Shown: positions 1 through 8,681, counted from the stretch's first letter. The stretch: DNA of 64,000 bases from Achromobacter sp. MFA1 R4 (GCF_900156745.1 NZ_LT707065.1:1984001-2048000); one strand, 5' to 3'. Translations and numbers: made by a program. The notes: generated from the sequence alone by a model not told the origin.

Positions 1-1428
1 GCCGTCGTCGACAACTGGGCCAGCATCGTTTTGAATTTTCGCCGTTCCAAAATTAGTGCAAGCCATCCCCGATTTCGACGCGACTCCAATCGAGCAGCAA
101 GCTTGCCGCCCATGCAAACTCTGTACGAGAGACGTTTGTTACAAGGCGCCGGATATCGCTACGTCCTTCGAACTGACATCTCACGATTCTTTCCCACTAT
201 CTACACGCACTCGATTCCTTGGGCGTTGCATGGAAAGGCAGCAAGCAAAAGGAATACTGGACCTACTCCGAAATTTTTCGGCAACCTGTTGGACCTCGCC
301 ACTCGTCAAAGCCAGGATGGTCAGACATTCGGGCTATCGATCGGTCCGGATACTTCGCACATCATTGCCGAATGCATCGCCACGTCGATCGACGTCGACC
401 TAGAACGCAAGCTGAAGGGCAAACTCGCCGGTTTTCGTTACGTCGACGACTACTACCTATTTTTTGAAACGCAGGACGATGCAGAGAAGGCACTCGCTGC
501 CTTGGTACGGTGCCTTAGGGATTTCGAACTGCAAATAAACTTCGAAAAGACCCGTATATGCCGCATCGACGAACTGGAAGAGGATTCCTGGACACACGCA
601 CTTCGCAGCATCGCCATCTCGTCCAGCGGTCAGCGGCAGCGTTCGGACATCAACCACTACTTTGAACTGGCGCGTGATCTCGCGAAGCGACATGCAACCG
701 ATGGCGTCATGGTCTACGCTCTGCGCCGCGTCGGCTCAGTGATTCTTCGGTTGGAGAATTGGGACGCTTTTGAAGCGCAACTTTGTCTGGTTGCTGCTGC
801 CCATCCTGTTACTCTCCAGTCGATCGCAAGACTCCTTTCCACATATTCAAGGTTGGGATTCCCAATCAGCAAGCAACGCGTGTCGCGCCTCATCAACTCG
901 CTCATAGCAGAGCATGCCCCACTTGAGCACCATAGCGAGGTCGCATGGTGCCTGTGGATCTGCAAGGAGCTTAGCTTGGAAATCACAGGTGCGAACGTCG
1001 ACTCGGTCGCGGCAATGGAATCTTCGATCTGCGCGCTGATCTTGCTGGACCTTGACGCAGCTGGGGCTCTACCTAAAACGCTTGCGCACTCTCGCTGGAG
1101 GCCATTCGAGACATCGAGCGCACTCTGGGAGGAGCAGTGGATGCTCAGCTATGAGGCGGGGGTGAGAGGCTGGGGAGGCATGTCCGACACGCATATCAAG
1201 GCGGACCCGTATTTTGATGAGCTGCGCAAGCTTCAGGTTCGCTTCTACGATACGGGTGCATTGATAACTCCGCTCATTACCCCTAAGTCGAATGCACTGG
1301 AGCGCCACAATTTCAATTCGATCGCCCAGCTGTTAGACCTCGAAGATCTTGACGACGTGTTCGAGTATGAGGACGAAGAAGATGCATATGGAAGCCCAAT
1401 CGAAAAGGAGGATGAAGACGATTTCTGA
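1..1428 (+). CDS. Reverse transcriptase of the UG/Abi (defence-associated) type, 5' end outside the window
   Basis: RNA-directed DNA polymerase domain. Visible motifs are the metal-binding block RTDISRFFP (first Asp near nt 175), the motif-B block GLSIGPDTS (near nt 331-357) and the catalytic YVDD box (near nt 439-450), followed by about 320 residues that look helical and end in an acidic tail. A TTG lies at 31, but the frame stays open from base 1 (reads AVVDNWASIV before it), so the gene enters from the left and the true start is not here. The FF after the first catalytic Asp and the IGPDTS block recall chromosomal unknown-group RTs (the DRT and Abi families) rather than group II intron RTs; no maturase domain is visible. 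Likely phage defence; the exact class cannot be assigned. It converges on the TIR gene. Confidence 0.85.
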   Translation, partial: AVVDNWASIVLNFRRSKISASHPRFRRDSNRAASLPPMQTLYERRLLQGAGYRYVLRTDISRFFPTIYTHSIPWALHGKAASKRNTGPTPKFFGNLLDLATRQSQDGQTFGLSIGPDTSHIIAECIATSIDVDLERKLKGKLAGFRYVDDYYLFFETQDDAEKALAALVRCLRDFELQINFEKTRICRIDELEEDSWTHALRSIAISSSGQRQRSDINHYFELARDLAKRHATDGVMVYALRRVGSVILRLENWDAFEAQLCLVAAAHPVTLQSIARLLSTYSRLGFPISKQRVSRLINSLIAEHAPLEHHSEVAWCLWICKELSLEITGANVDSVAAMESSICALILLDLDAAGALPKTLAHSRWRPFETSSALWEEQWMLSYEAGVRGWGGMSDTHIKADPYFDELRKLQVRFYDTGALITPLITPKSNALERHNFNSIAQLLDLEDLDDVFEYEDEEDAYGSPIEKEDEDDF

Positions 1429-1645
1429 ACCGGCTTGGCCCTAGTGACCAGCATTTGGAAATCGGAGGTCATCTTCGTTAGAGTCCCTGCTCATTGATCG
1501 TTTAAATTGACGCGAAATGTCCAGCCATTTGGGGTAGCAACCATTGTTCTTCGAGAGCCACGGCTTGATTTCCGAAGCAGACCATCAGAGGGATTCTGAA
1601 CAGGACCATCCAGCCTGAAGCGGGCATTCAGGCAAACTTTCCAGA

Positions 1646-1670
1646 TGACCGCTTCGGCCGGGCGCGGTCA
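1646..1670. repeat. Short palindromic element TGACCGC...GCGGTCA
   Basis: Perfect 7-bp arms around an 11-nt GC-rich core, in the 291-bp gap between the convergent RT and TIR genes. A related-looking block (GTCCGCTTTGGGTCG on the minus strand) follows at about 1688-1702. Such small palindromes are often repeated in intergenic DNA of beta- and gammaproteobacteria. It could also act as a rho-independent-like stem for either gene, but there is no T-run. Nothing else is recognisable between 1429 and 1719. Confidence 0.4.
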
Positions 1671-1719
1671 GCGACGACGGGCAGTTTCGACCCAAAGCGG
1701 ACTGTTGAGAATCGAAAAG

Positions 1720-2454
1720 TTAGGTCTCAGCTTCAAGTCGCTCGCACTCACAGGACAAAGCCTGACCTCCACAGGAAGGGCAGCGCTCGATATCGCAGCT
1801 TGGCACGTGAAACTGCCCCCTGAGTACACCGCAGTCTCCGCAGGGGCCGTATTGCGAAAGTGTCTCACCAGGTTCGTCACCGTAACGAATTCGCGGCACT
1901 TTCTTGATAACCTCGTAGTACCGGATGTACTGCGCTTTCTCGATTCGCCGGGGCCAGTATGAAGCCACCATGTGACCGTTGTACTCTGTCATCTCACCGT
2001 TCCATTCGAGCTCGGCTGACTGTTCTGTAGCCTCCGGTTCGATTCCAAGCTTCTCGAGCAGTAAGCCAGCAATTTTGGCGATTGTCGTGTTTCTCAGATC
2101 GATATATCCAACGGTGTGATTCACCCCCGGGATATCGGTGTCATCAAGTCTGATAGGAAGGATGTATTCGCGGTCTTGCTCGAATGCGCGAGCTTGAGCT
2201 TGCTTGAGCTCGTGTTTCGTCCACAGCTTTTCGCTGTAGTGCTTCGAGACGAAGACAACACAATAAGTCGCCTTGTCCTTGTAGACGCTCTGAAGGTGCT
2301 GATACAAGTCTTTGCCCCAGAGCTTTGATTGCTCCTTCATGTCATAGAAAACCCTCACGTTGTACTTTGCGAGAACGTCGCTAAGTTCGTCTGCAACGGA
2401 TCGGTCTTCTCCGGCGAAAGAGAGTGCGACATCGTAATCGTGGTTAGATTGCAT
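1720..2454 (-). CDS. TIR-domain protein with C-terminal Cys-rich (zinc-ribbon-like) domain
   Basis: A 244-residue protein. Residues 6 to about 130 form a TIR domain: it opens with [12 protein letters not shown], has the FVSKHY strand, and places a Glu at residue 82 in the WTKHEL block where bacterial NAD-cleaving TIRs carry their catalytic glutamate. The last 45 residues hold CGDCG, HVPSCD, CPSCGGQ and a final CEC, a probable metal-binding module. The ATG at 2454 was chosen because the longer frame begins at a TTG (2517) with a non-TIR-like leader; neither start has a clear ribosome site. In bacteria TIR proteins usually deplete NAD or make cyclic-ADPR signals during phage defence. What triggers it here is unknown; the Cys-rich end may be the sensor. 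Confidence 0.85.
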   Translation of the reverse strand: MQSNHDYDVALSFAGEDRSVADELSDVLAKYNVRVFYDMKEQSKLWGKDLYQHLQSVYKDKATYCVVFVSKHYSEKLWTKHELKQAQARAFEQDREYILPIRLDDTDIPGVNHTVGYIDLRNTTIAKIAGLLLEKLGIEPEATEQSAELEWNGEMTEYNGHMVASYWPRRIEKAQYIRYYEVIKKVPRIRYGDEPGETLSQYGPCGDCGVLRGQFHVPSCDIERCPSCGGQALSCECERLEAET

Positions 2455-2698
2455 GGCGTAGGTGCTTGGGTGAGAGCTAACGGTAAATCCAGCGGGCGGC
2501 GAATTCGTCCGCAGCAATGACCTGCTGTGGCAGTCTTTCGCGGTTCAAGAGTAGGTTTCCGCTCCTGGCCGCTAGGAGATGCTAACTCAATCCATCCTGT
2601 CAGCAGTCAATCGCTGCTCACTTCGTTTACCGAAGTTGACGATATGAGCTAACTGGAATCCCATGGCTTCTGGCGACAACTCTCTTTCTGTTGTCGAT

Positions 2699-3415
2699 CT
2701 ATGGAATTGGTGTCTGACGAACACCGGCCGTGCTGTTTATGTATTCCAAAGCTGCACGGTTCTTCGGAATTTCGGGAAAGGTGTGAAAAAGGAGGTGCAC
2801 AAGTTCCTCCTTGCTAGCCGCTACATCTTTGAACCGATCGGCAAAATAGTCGGCCAAGTCTAAACATGCATGCTTTTTCGCAAAACTTCTTGCGATCTCA
2901 ACTACGGGCGAGTCAGGCAGCACATGACGCAAGAATGTCCAGTGCATACAGACCGCGAGGCGCCGCTCGCCCTCAGGCACATCGGGAAGCGCCAGACAGA
3001 CATCCCGCATCACTGCCTCCCAATGTTTGCGGCGATCTGGATGAAATTGAAGTTCCTCAGGAACGATAACTATGTGCTCGATGGCATTGTCGAGGTCGCC
3101 TAGCGCATCCGAAAAACGTCTGTCCCATTCTTCGCTATCGGCTAGAGCAAGCTTTGGAACCCCGTCAATATGAAACCGCCGCACATGCAGCACTTCATGT
3201 CGAACTGCTCCATCGGGAAAGTATCCATTGGTCGGAGCAAAAAGTCGAATACTTTGGGCGTCGATGTCAACTGCGAGTTTGCCCTGACCAGTAGTCCCGC
3301 CTTTATTCTGATTCGGGTGGAGAATTACGTTAATTTCCAGACGCGCACCTTCCTCCACCTCAAGGACGAACTGTTGCACTGGCTCACTAAGACGGGAAAG
3401 GTATTCGGGTTGCAT
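2699..3415 (-). CDS. Uncharacterised protein with HEVLH (HExxH-type) motif
   Basis: A 238-residue soluble protein of no family I recognise. It carries HEVLH at residues 73-77 (RHEVLHVRRFHI), the HExxH signature of zinc metallopeptidases, and a second conserved-looking acidic/His block (DNAIEHIVIVPEEL, 109-122) about 35 residues later, which could supply a further ligand. The rest looks mixed alpha/beta with no membrane segment or signal peptide. It lies 244 bp upstream of the TIR gene on the same strand, in the same less GC-rich island, so a joint defence role is possible but is inference. A catalytic protease role is not proven: HExxH also occurs by chance. Confidence 0.7.
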   Translation of the reverse strand: MQPEYLSRLSEPVQQFVLEVEEGARLEINVILHPNQNKGGTTGQGKLAVDIDAQSIRLFAPTNGYFPDGAVRHEVLHVRRFHIDGVPKLALADSEEWDRRFSDALGDLDNAIEHIVIVPEELQFHPDRRKHWEAVMRDVCLALPDVPEGERRLAVCMHWTFLRHVLPDSPVVEIARSFAKKHACLDLADYFADRFKDVAASKEELVHLLFHTFPEIPKNRAALEYINSTAGVRQTPIP

Positions 3416-3465
3416 ATGCAGACGATGCGCAGTATTTGACTAGTAGACACCACATGAAGACTACT

Positions 3466-3531
3466 CGAAAACGGTTATGTGCAAACTTCCGATCATGGCC
3501 GAAAGCTGACATTTATGCATAACCGCTTTCG
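3466..3531. repeat. Imperfect inverted repeat CGAAAACGGTTATG / TGCATAACCGCTTTCG
   Basis: Arms at about 3466-3483 and 3516-3531 match with one mismatch and a 2-nt bulge, separated by about 32 nt. It lies between the HEVLH gene and the antitoxin remnant. It could be a transcription-stopping stem, the edge of a mobile repeat, or a protein-binding site. The arms resemble common intergenic repeats built on a CCGCTTTCG core. Confidence 0.4.
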
Positions 3532-3612
3532 ACACTGAACATTCATCTACAACCGCAGCCACGATCCCGATGACGCCTCGAGCACCGATGCCCGGCCTGC
3601 AACTGCGCCCCA

Positions 3613-3801
3613 TCAGGAAATCGCTCCCGCTGTTAAATCCACAGGTTCATCCTCGGGTTCGGATTCAACAGCCTGAGGCCCCACTTCCCCCATCTCGTGG
3701 ATTGAGACATATACAGTGCGCAGATTCAGGTTGCCATCCCGCGCATCCGATAGTGCAGCAAAGCCTTCCGCAATCTCGGCATACAAATTCCTTGTCTTCA
3801 T
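3613..3801 (-). pseudogene. Truncated HigA/NadS-like antitoxin (N-terminal stub)
   Basis: A 62-codon frame whose first 29 residues (MKTRNLYAEIAEGF, then ALSDARDG...LRT) strongly resemble the N-terminus of helix-turn-helix antitoxins and regulators of the HigA/NadS type. After LRT the similarity stops and the remaining 33 residues (Glu/Pro-rich) contain no helix-turn-helix, so the DNA-binding part is missing. A good ribosome site (AGAAGG) precedes the ATG. No toxin gene of the RelE/HigB type is visible beside it. I read it as a broken toxin-antitoxin locus left in the island; it could still make a short peptide. Confidence 0.5.
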
Positions 3802-3915
3802 CGTCGAACCTTCTTTGCGCGTTCGCCCATGCCCCTAAACTTCGTTCTGCGAAATAAATCGTTCATTCAGCGGCTCAAAGTGTCGCTCATTATGGTGAGT
3901 CACTCCTCAACGATG

Positions 3916-4120
3916 AATTCTGTAGGCCCAATATCAGACAACGTAACAGTACTGCCCGGTCATCAACGCGTCCGTTTTGATGCGCACCCTCTATCACCGT
4001 TGGACCTTCATTTCGTGTCGCCTGCATCCTTAACCACTCCCGCCGCCGGAAGCGAATCGATCATATAGCCGGGTAATGGGCCCCTCGTCATTCATAAATT
4101 CTGTAGACCCAATATCAGAC
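3916..4120. repeat. Pair of 24-bp direct repeats (3916-3939 and 4097-4120)
   Basis: AATTCTGTAG(G/A)CCCAATATCAGAC occurs twice with one mismatch, 181 bp apart. No convincing gene lies between 3802 and 4175; this gap is AT-richer than the genes to the right. The pair sits at the border between the accessory genes and GC-rich core sequence, so it may mark a recombination or insertion site, or be the scar of an element that has left. Both copies are too close together to bracket the present island. Confidence 0.6.
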
Positions 4121-4175
4121 TGACAACACCGCCGCACGTTCCACTCAGACCTTGCCCTTAAGAGTTGCCGGCGAG

Positions 4176-4793
4176 TCATTGCTCCAGTTTCACCAACCAC
4201 ACCGTCGCTCCTCCACACCTGGCATCCTCCACCACATGCCGAACCACCTCAAACCCATTCCCCGCCAACAACTCCCGATACTCCGCCCCCTCCAAACTCC
4301 CGTGATACAGCGGCCTCCCTTCAAACTCCCCAATCGCCTCACCCAACCCCGTCCCACTCGTAAACATCAACACCGCCCCCGGCGCAGCCAGCCGCCCAAA
4401 CTCCCCAAACACCCCCCGCTGATCCTCTGGCGACAAATGAAAAAAGCTGTGCCAAGCGATCAACCCATCGAACGGCCCCGCAACCGGCATCTTGCGCATA
4501 TCCGCAGCAATCCACTCATGCTCAGGAAACGCCGCCTTCGCCCGATTCAATAAGGGCACCGACGTATCCACACCCGTAACCCGGCAGCCACGCTCAATCA
4601 AATACTGAGCAATCGGCACCCCAAACCCGCACCCAATATCCAGCACTCGCGGACTCGCCCCCCGCAGCAGCGCCAGAAACGCATCCAGCCACTCGCGCTC
4701 GATTAGCTCCGTCCCACGCTGCCGCACAAACGCGTCGGCATGCTCCCGATAGATCGACACCACGTCATCAGCAGGCGACTTGGACATCTTCAA
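4176..4793 (-). CDS. Class I SAM-dependent methyltransferase
   Basis: 205 residues. The glycine-rich AdoMet loop VLDIGCGFG is at residues 50-58, the acidic ribose-binding VTGVD follows, and AADMRKMP comes after that, as in small-molecule Rossmann methyltransferases. The block WHSFFHLSPEDQRGVF is common in bacterial methyltransferases that act on unknown metabolites. No substrate domain is recognisable. It is 45 bp downstream of the small gene at 4839-5165 on the same strand, so the two may be cotranscribed. The family call is firm, the substrate is not. Confidence 0.88.
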   Translation of the reverse strand: MKMSKSPADDVVSIYREHADAFVRQRGTELIEREWLDAFLALLRGASPRVLDIGCGFGVPIAQYLIERGCRVTGVDTSVPLLNRAKAAFPEHEWIAADMRKMPVAGPFDGLIAWHSFFHLSPEDQRGVFGEFGRLAAPGAVLMFTSGTGLGEAIGEFEGRPLYHGSLEGAEYRELLAGNGFEVVRHVVEDARCGGATVWLVKLEQ

Positions 4794-4838
4794 ACTCCCG
4801 TAGCGGCGACCAGAACACCCAGACCCTTGGCGGACGAA

Positions 4839-5165
4839 TCACCCGCAAACGCCCGCATCCCCATGGAAGCACTCCCAAGCCTCCGACTCAATATCCTCAA
4901 TCACCACCCCATCCTCACCCGCGATGGTGAACTGCTCCTGACTATCCCCAATACTCCCCGCCCCATCCAACCCCAGCAGCAACGCATACATCGTGTCCCG
5001 AAGCGCCAAATCCAAAACGCCACGCAAGCCCTCAAGCTGCGCCGCCGACAACCCCAGCTCCCGCACCTTGGCCGCGACGGCACTCCCGCCATCCGCCGCC
5101 ATGAACGTCCCCAACAGCTCACCCCGCAGCGCATTCCAGTTGCCGACAAATTCCTTCGCGTCCAT
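4839..5165 (-). CDS. Hypothetical 108-residue protein
   Basis: I do not recognise this family. It begins MDAKEFVGNWNALRGELL, is acidic, has a helical N-terminal two-thirds and ends in a Gly/Glu-rich stretch with two Cys residues. There is no signal peptide or membrane segment. A methyltransferase gene follows closely on the same strand. Codon use is as GC-rich as its neighbours, which favours a real gene. Confidence 0.55.
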   Translation of the reverse strand: MDAKEFVGNWNALRGELLGTFMAADGGSAVAAKVRELGLSAAQLEGLRGVLDLALRDTMYALLLGLDGAGSIGDSQEQFTIAGEDGVVIEDIESEAWECFHGDAGVCG

Positions 5166-5230
5166 TCGATTCCCTTAACGTGTCCCAACCCACGGCCGCA
5201 TACCCACCTCCAACCGCGATCCAATCAACC

Positions 5231-5261
5231 AAAAAAAACAAGGGCCGCATAATCGCGGCCC
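5231..5261 (-). terminator. Rho-independent terminator of the aminotransferase gene
   Basis: On the minus strand GGGCCGC, loop GATTAT and GCGGCCC are followed by TTGTTTTTTTT. It lies 27 bp past the stop of the gene at 5288-6481. Confidence 0.88.
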
Positions 5262-5287
5262 CTGCATTCACTAACTTCTAACCCTCA

Positions 5288-6481
5288 TCAAGCCTTACGC
5301 ACCTGCGCAATCAGCGCATCCAGTTGCTTCAGCATCGAATCCACTTCCTCTGCCGTCACATTCAGCGCGGGCATGAAGCGCAGCAGGTTCGGACGCGGGG
5401 CGTTCAGCAGCAGACCCTCGGGCGCCTGATTACGCGCGGCCTCGACAATCGCCGGACCGTCATCACGATCCATCACCAGCGCGCGCAGCAGACCCATGCC
5501 GCGTTCGCCCTTCATGCCGTACTTGGCCGAGATGGCCAGCAGGCCTTCGGACAGTTGCTTGGCGCGGGCATTGACCGCGTCCATGAACCCCGGCGCGACC
5601 AGCGCGTCGAAGACGGCGACGCCGACGGCGGTGGTCAGGGGGTTGCCGTTGTAGGTGCCGCCTTGGTCGCCGTGCTGGAACACGCTGACTTCCTGACGGG
5701 CCAGCAGCGCGGCCAGCGGCACGCCGCCGCCGATGCCCTTGGCCAGCGTCATGATGTCGGGCACGACGTCAAAGTGCTGGTAGGCGAACATCTTGCCCGT
5801 GCGGCCCATGCCGGTCTGCACTTCGTCGACGATCAGCAGCAGTTGGTTTTCATCGGCCAGCTTGCGCAGGCCTTGCATGAATTCCTTGGTGGCGGGCAGC
5901 ACGCCGCCTTCGCCTTGGACGGGTTCCAGCATGATGGCGACGGTCTTGTCGTCGATCAGCTTGGGCACGGATTCCAGGTCGTTCAGTTCGGCCTTGGGGA
6001 AGCCTTCGACCTGCGGGGCGAACATCTTGTCCCAACCCGGCTTGCCCGACGCGGACATGGTGGCCAGGGTGCGGCCGTGGAAGCCGTGGTTCATGGTGAT
6101 GATCTTGTAGGCGCCGTTCTTCTTGACCTGGCCCCATTTGCGCGCCAGCTTGATGGCGCCTTCGTTGGCTTCGCCGCCGCTGTTGGCGAAGAAGACGCGG
6201 TCAAAGTCGGACGCGCCGGTCAGGCGCTGGGCCAGCTCGATCGAGGGGATGTTGTAGAACGCCGGCGACGGGTTCATCAGCTTTTGCGACTGTTCGACCA
6301 GCGCGCGCTGCATTTCGGGCGCGGAGTGGCCCAGGGTGTTCACCGCCCAGCCCTGCACGAAGTCCAGGTATCGCTTGCCCGCGTGATCCTCCAGCCAGGA
6401 TCCCTTGCCGCTGACGAACACGAGGTCCGGGCGGGAGGTGATCTCCATGAGGGTGTCGACGTTGAACTGGCTGAATTCCAT
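5288..6481 (-). CDS. argD: Acetylornithine transaminase family (class III aminotransferase)
   Basis: 397 residues, the usual length for ArgD. PLP-dependent transfer of an amino group between N-acetylornithine (or a close omega-amino acid) and 2-oxoglutarate, in cytoplasmic arginine synthesis. SGGEANEGAIK (101-111) binds the cofactor phosphate, DEVQTGMGRTG (219-229) holds the pyridine-binding Asp, and Lys248 in TLAKGIGGG forms the Schiff base. The start at 6481 has a ribosome site (CAGGAA) 8 bp upstream; an upstream in-frame ATG at 6568 lacks family-like sequence. Monocistronic with its own terminator. A role with another omega-amino substrate (ornithine, succinylornithine, 4-aminobutyrate) is possible. 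Confidence 0.85.
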   Translation of the reverse strand: MEFSQFNVDTLMEITSRPDLVFVSGKGSWLEDHAGKRYLDFVQGWAVNTLGHSAPEMQRALVEQSQKLMNPSPAFYNIPSIELAQRLTGASDFDRVFFANSGGEANEGAIKLARKWGQVKKNGAYKIITMNHGFHGRTLATMSASGKPGWDKMFAPQVEGFPKAELNDLESVPKLIDDKTVAIMLEPVQGEGGVLPATKEFMQGLRKLADENQLLLIVDEVQTGMGRTGKMFAYQHFDVVPDIMTLAKGIGGGVPLAALLARQEVSVFQHGDQGGTYNGNPLTTAVGVAVFDALVAPGFMDAVNARAKQLSEGLLAISAKYGMKGERGMGLLRALVMDRDDGPAIVEAARNQAPEGLLLNAPRPNLLRFMPALNVTAEEVDSMLKQLDALIAQVRKA

Positions 6482-6709
6482 GGCGGTTCCTGCGGGATGT
6501 AAGGACAGGGGATGAGGGAAATTTCGGGGAACTTCCCCGGGGGAAGCGCGAAAAGGCAAATGTAGCACCGACGGGGGGATGCTATCGTGACGCTACCCCT
6601 CCGATCTGCCCCGGGCCGGCCTCACAAGGGCTGCCAGCGCGGGCGCTCTATTTTATGCAGGCGATGCGCCCCTCGCGCGCAGTTCGCCGTCGCTTTTTAC
6701 TGACCAATC

Positions 6710-7675
6710 ATGAAACGTATTCTTTCCAGTCTTGCCGCTGGCCTGGCGTTGGCCGCCGCCATGGCCCCCGCCCACGCGGAGTTTCCCGACCGTCCCATTC
6801 GTCTGATCGTGCCGTTCCCGCCCGGGCAGGCGACCGACATCTTCGCCCGCGCGCTGGCCGAGAAGCTGGGCGCGGCGGTCAAGCAGCCTATCGTGGTGGA
6901 GAACCGCGCGGGTGCGGGCAGCAATATCGGCATGGAGCAGGCGTCGCGCGCGGCGCCCGATGGCTACACGCTGGTGATCGCGGGCAGCGCCGCGGCGGTG
7001 AATCAGACGCTGTACAAGAACATCAATTACAGCCTGACCAAGGATTTCGCGCCGGTGTCGGGCGTGTTCTCGGTGCCGCTGATGTTCCTGGCGACGCCGG
7101 CGTCGGGCATTACGTCGCTGCAGGAACTGGTGAAGCAGGCGCGCGCCAATCCGGGCGAGCTGGCCTATGCCAGCGCGGGCATCGGCGGCACGCAGCATCT
7201 GTCGGCCGAGATGTTCAAGGCGGCGGCGGGTATCGACATTCGCCACATTCCGTACAAGGGCAGCGGTCCGGCGCAGGCGGATTTCCTGGGGCACCAGGTG
7301 CCGCTGATGGTGGATTCGGTGACGGCGGGCCTGCCGCACGTGCAGAGCAAGAAGGCCGTGGCGCTGGCGGTGACGACGGCCAAGCGGCTGCCGCAACTGC
7401 CCGATGTGCCGACCGTGGCGGAGTCCGGCTATCCGGGGTTTGAGGCGATTGGCTGGGCGGCGGTGCTGGCGCCGAAGGATACGCCGGCCGAGGTTACCGG
7501 GACTCTCAGCAAGCAGATCGGGCAGGTGTTGAATACGCCGGAGATGCAGAAGTTCTTCCGGGATCGTGGTGCGGAACCGATGCCGCAGACGCCCGAGGCG
7601 ACGGGGAAGTTTATTGCCTTGGAAGTGGATAAGTGGGGCAAGGCGGTCAAGCAGTCGGGCGCGCAGGTGGATTGA
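6710..7675 (+). CDS. Bug-family tripartite tricarboxylate transporter receptor
   Basis: 321 residues with a Sec signal peptide ([16 protein letters not shown], cleavage after AHA). The mature part begins with [15 protein letters not shown], the hallmark of Bug periplasmic binding proteins, and has the [14 protein letters not shown] and DGYTL blocks of the family. These proteins capture carboxylates or similar ligands; some feed a TctAB permease and many, as here, are orphans with no permease nearby. Bug proteins are greatly expanded in Bordetella and Achromobacter. The ligand cannot be read from sequence. A terminator follows directly. Confidence 0.93.
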   Translation: MKRILSSLAAGLALAAAMAPAHAEFPDRPIRLIVPFPPGQATDIFARALAEKLGAAVKQPIVVENRAGAGSNIGMEQASRAAPDGYTLVIAGSAAAVNQTLYKNINYSLTKDFAPVSGVFSVPLMFLATPASGITSLQELVKQARANPGELAYASAGIGGTQHLSAEMFKAAAGIDIRHIPYKGSGPAQADFLGHQVPLMVDSVTAGLPHVQSKKAVALAVTTAKRLPQLPDVPTVAESGYPGFEAIGWAAVLAPKDTPAEVTGTLSKQIGQVLNTPEMQKFFRDRGAEPMPQTPEATGKFIALEVDKWGKAVKQSGAQVD

Positions 7676-7701
7676 GCGCAGGTTGCGATTGACGTTGCTG
7701 G

Positions 7702-7733
7702 AAGCCGTCCCTGGATAGGGGACGGCTTTTTTA
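7702..7733 (+). terminator. Rho-independent terminator of the Bug receptor gene
   Basis: AGCCGTCCC, 7-nt loop, GGGACGGCT followed by TTTTTT, 26 bp after the stop codon. Confidence 0.9.
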
Positions 7734-7882
7734 TTGCCGGTTACTGGACACCGCCCACCCCGCGCGCCGCGATTGGGCGGTTTTTCTGGATGATCCATCC
7801 AGCCCTAGCCGGTTTATCGCCCCGCCACGCTTGCCTAAGCTCGAATCTCCATCGACACGTGAAACACATGAAGGAGATTTCC

Positions 7883-8656
7883 ATGGCGGACCATACGATC
7901 AAGGGCAAGGTCGCGATCATTGCGGGCGGGGCGAAGAATCTGGGCGGGCTGATTGCGCGCGACCTGGCCGAGCAGGGCGCCCGCGCGGTGGCGATCCACT
8001 ACAACAGCGCGGCGTCCAAGGCCGATGCCGACGCGACGGTGGCGGCGGTGCAGGCGGCGGGTGCGAAGGCCGTGGCGCTGCAGGGTGATCTGACGACGGC
8101 CGCGGCGGTGGAGAAGCTGTTTGCCGACGCGGTGGCCGCGGTGGGCCGGCCGGATATCGCGATCAATACGGTGGGCAAGGTGCTCAAGAAGCCCTTCACC
8201 GAGATCAGCGAAGACGAATACGACGAGATGACGGCGGTAAATTCCAAGACGGCGTTTTTCTTTCTGCGCGAGGCGGGCCGGCACGTGAATGACAACGGCA
8301 AGGTGTGCACGCTGGTGACGTCGCTGCTGGGCGCGTTTACGCCGTTCTATGCGGCGTATGCGGGCACCAAGGCGCCGGTGGAGCATTACACGCGCGCGGC
8401 GGCCAAGGAGTTTGGTGTGCGGGGGATTTCGGTGACGGCGGTGGGGCCGGGTCCGATGGATACGCCGTTCTTCTACCCGGCCGAGGGCGATGATGCCGTG
8501 GCGTATCACAAGACCGCGGCGGCGCTGTCGCCGTTCAGCAAGACGGGGCTGACGGATATCGAGGACGTGGTGCCGTTCATCCGGCATCTGGTGAGCGACG
8601 GCTGGTGGATTACGGGGCAGACTATCCTCATCAACGGCGGCTATACGACCAAGTAG
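7883..8656 (+). CDS. Short-chain dehydrogenase/reductase (SDR)
   Basis: 257 residues, classical SDR length. The NAD(P)-binding glycine motif is GGAKNLGG (15-22), and the active-site pair is Tyr159/Lys163 in YAGTK with a Ser at about 147. The usual NNAG strand motif is changed to NTVGK. The start at 7883 (MADHTIKGK) has a strong AAGGAGA ribosome site; an in-frame ATG at 7868 overlaps that site and is less likely. A small membrane-protein gene follows 25 bp later. Substrate unknown. Confidence 0.88.
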   Translation: MADHTIKGKVAIIAGGAKNLGGLIARDLAEQGARAVAIHYNSAASKADADATVAAVQAAGAKAVALQGDLTTAAAVEKLFADAVAAVGRPDIAINTVGKVLKKPFTEISEDEYDEMTAVNSKTAFFFLREAGRHVNDNGKVCTLVTSLLGAFTPFYAAYAGTKAPVEHYTRAAAKEFGVRGISVTAVGPGPMDTPFFYPAEGDDAVAYHKTAAALSPFSKTGLTDIEDVVPFIRHLVSDGWWITGQTILINGGYTTK

Positions 8657-8681
8657 GCGGCATAGGACGAAGGAGAACGGC

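Noticed and set aside
31..33. TTG as start codon of the reverse transcriptase gene
   Set aside because: The frame is open to base 1 and the RT domain would lack its first conserved part, so the gene continues to the left.
3829..4068. Open frame between antitoxin stub and methyltransferase
   Set aside because: No ribosome site, no protein similarity, and it spans one copy of the direct repeat.
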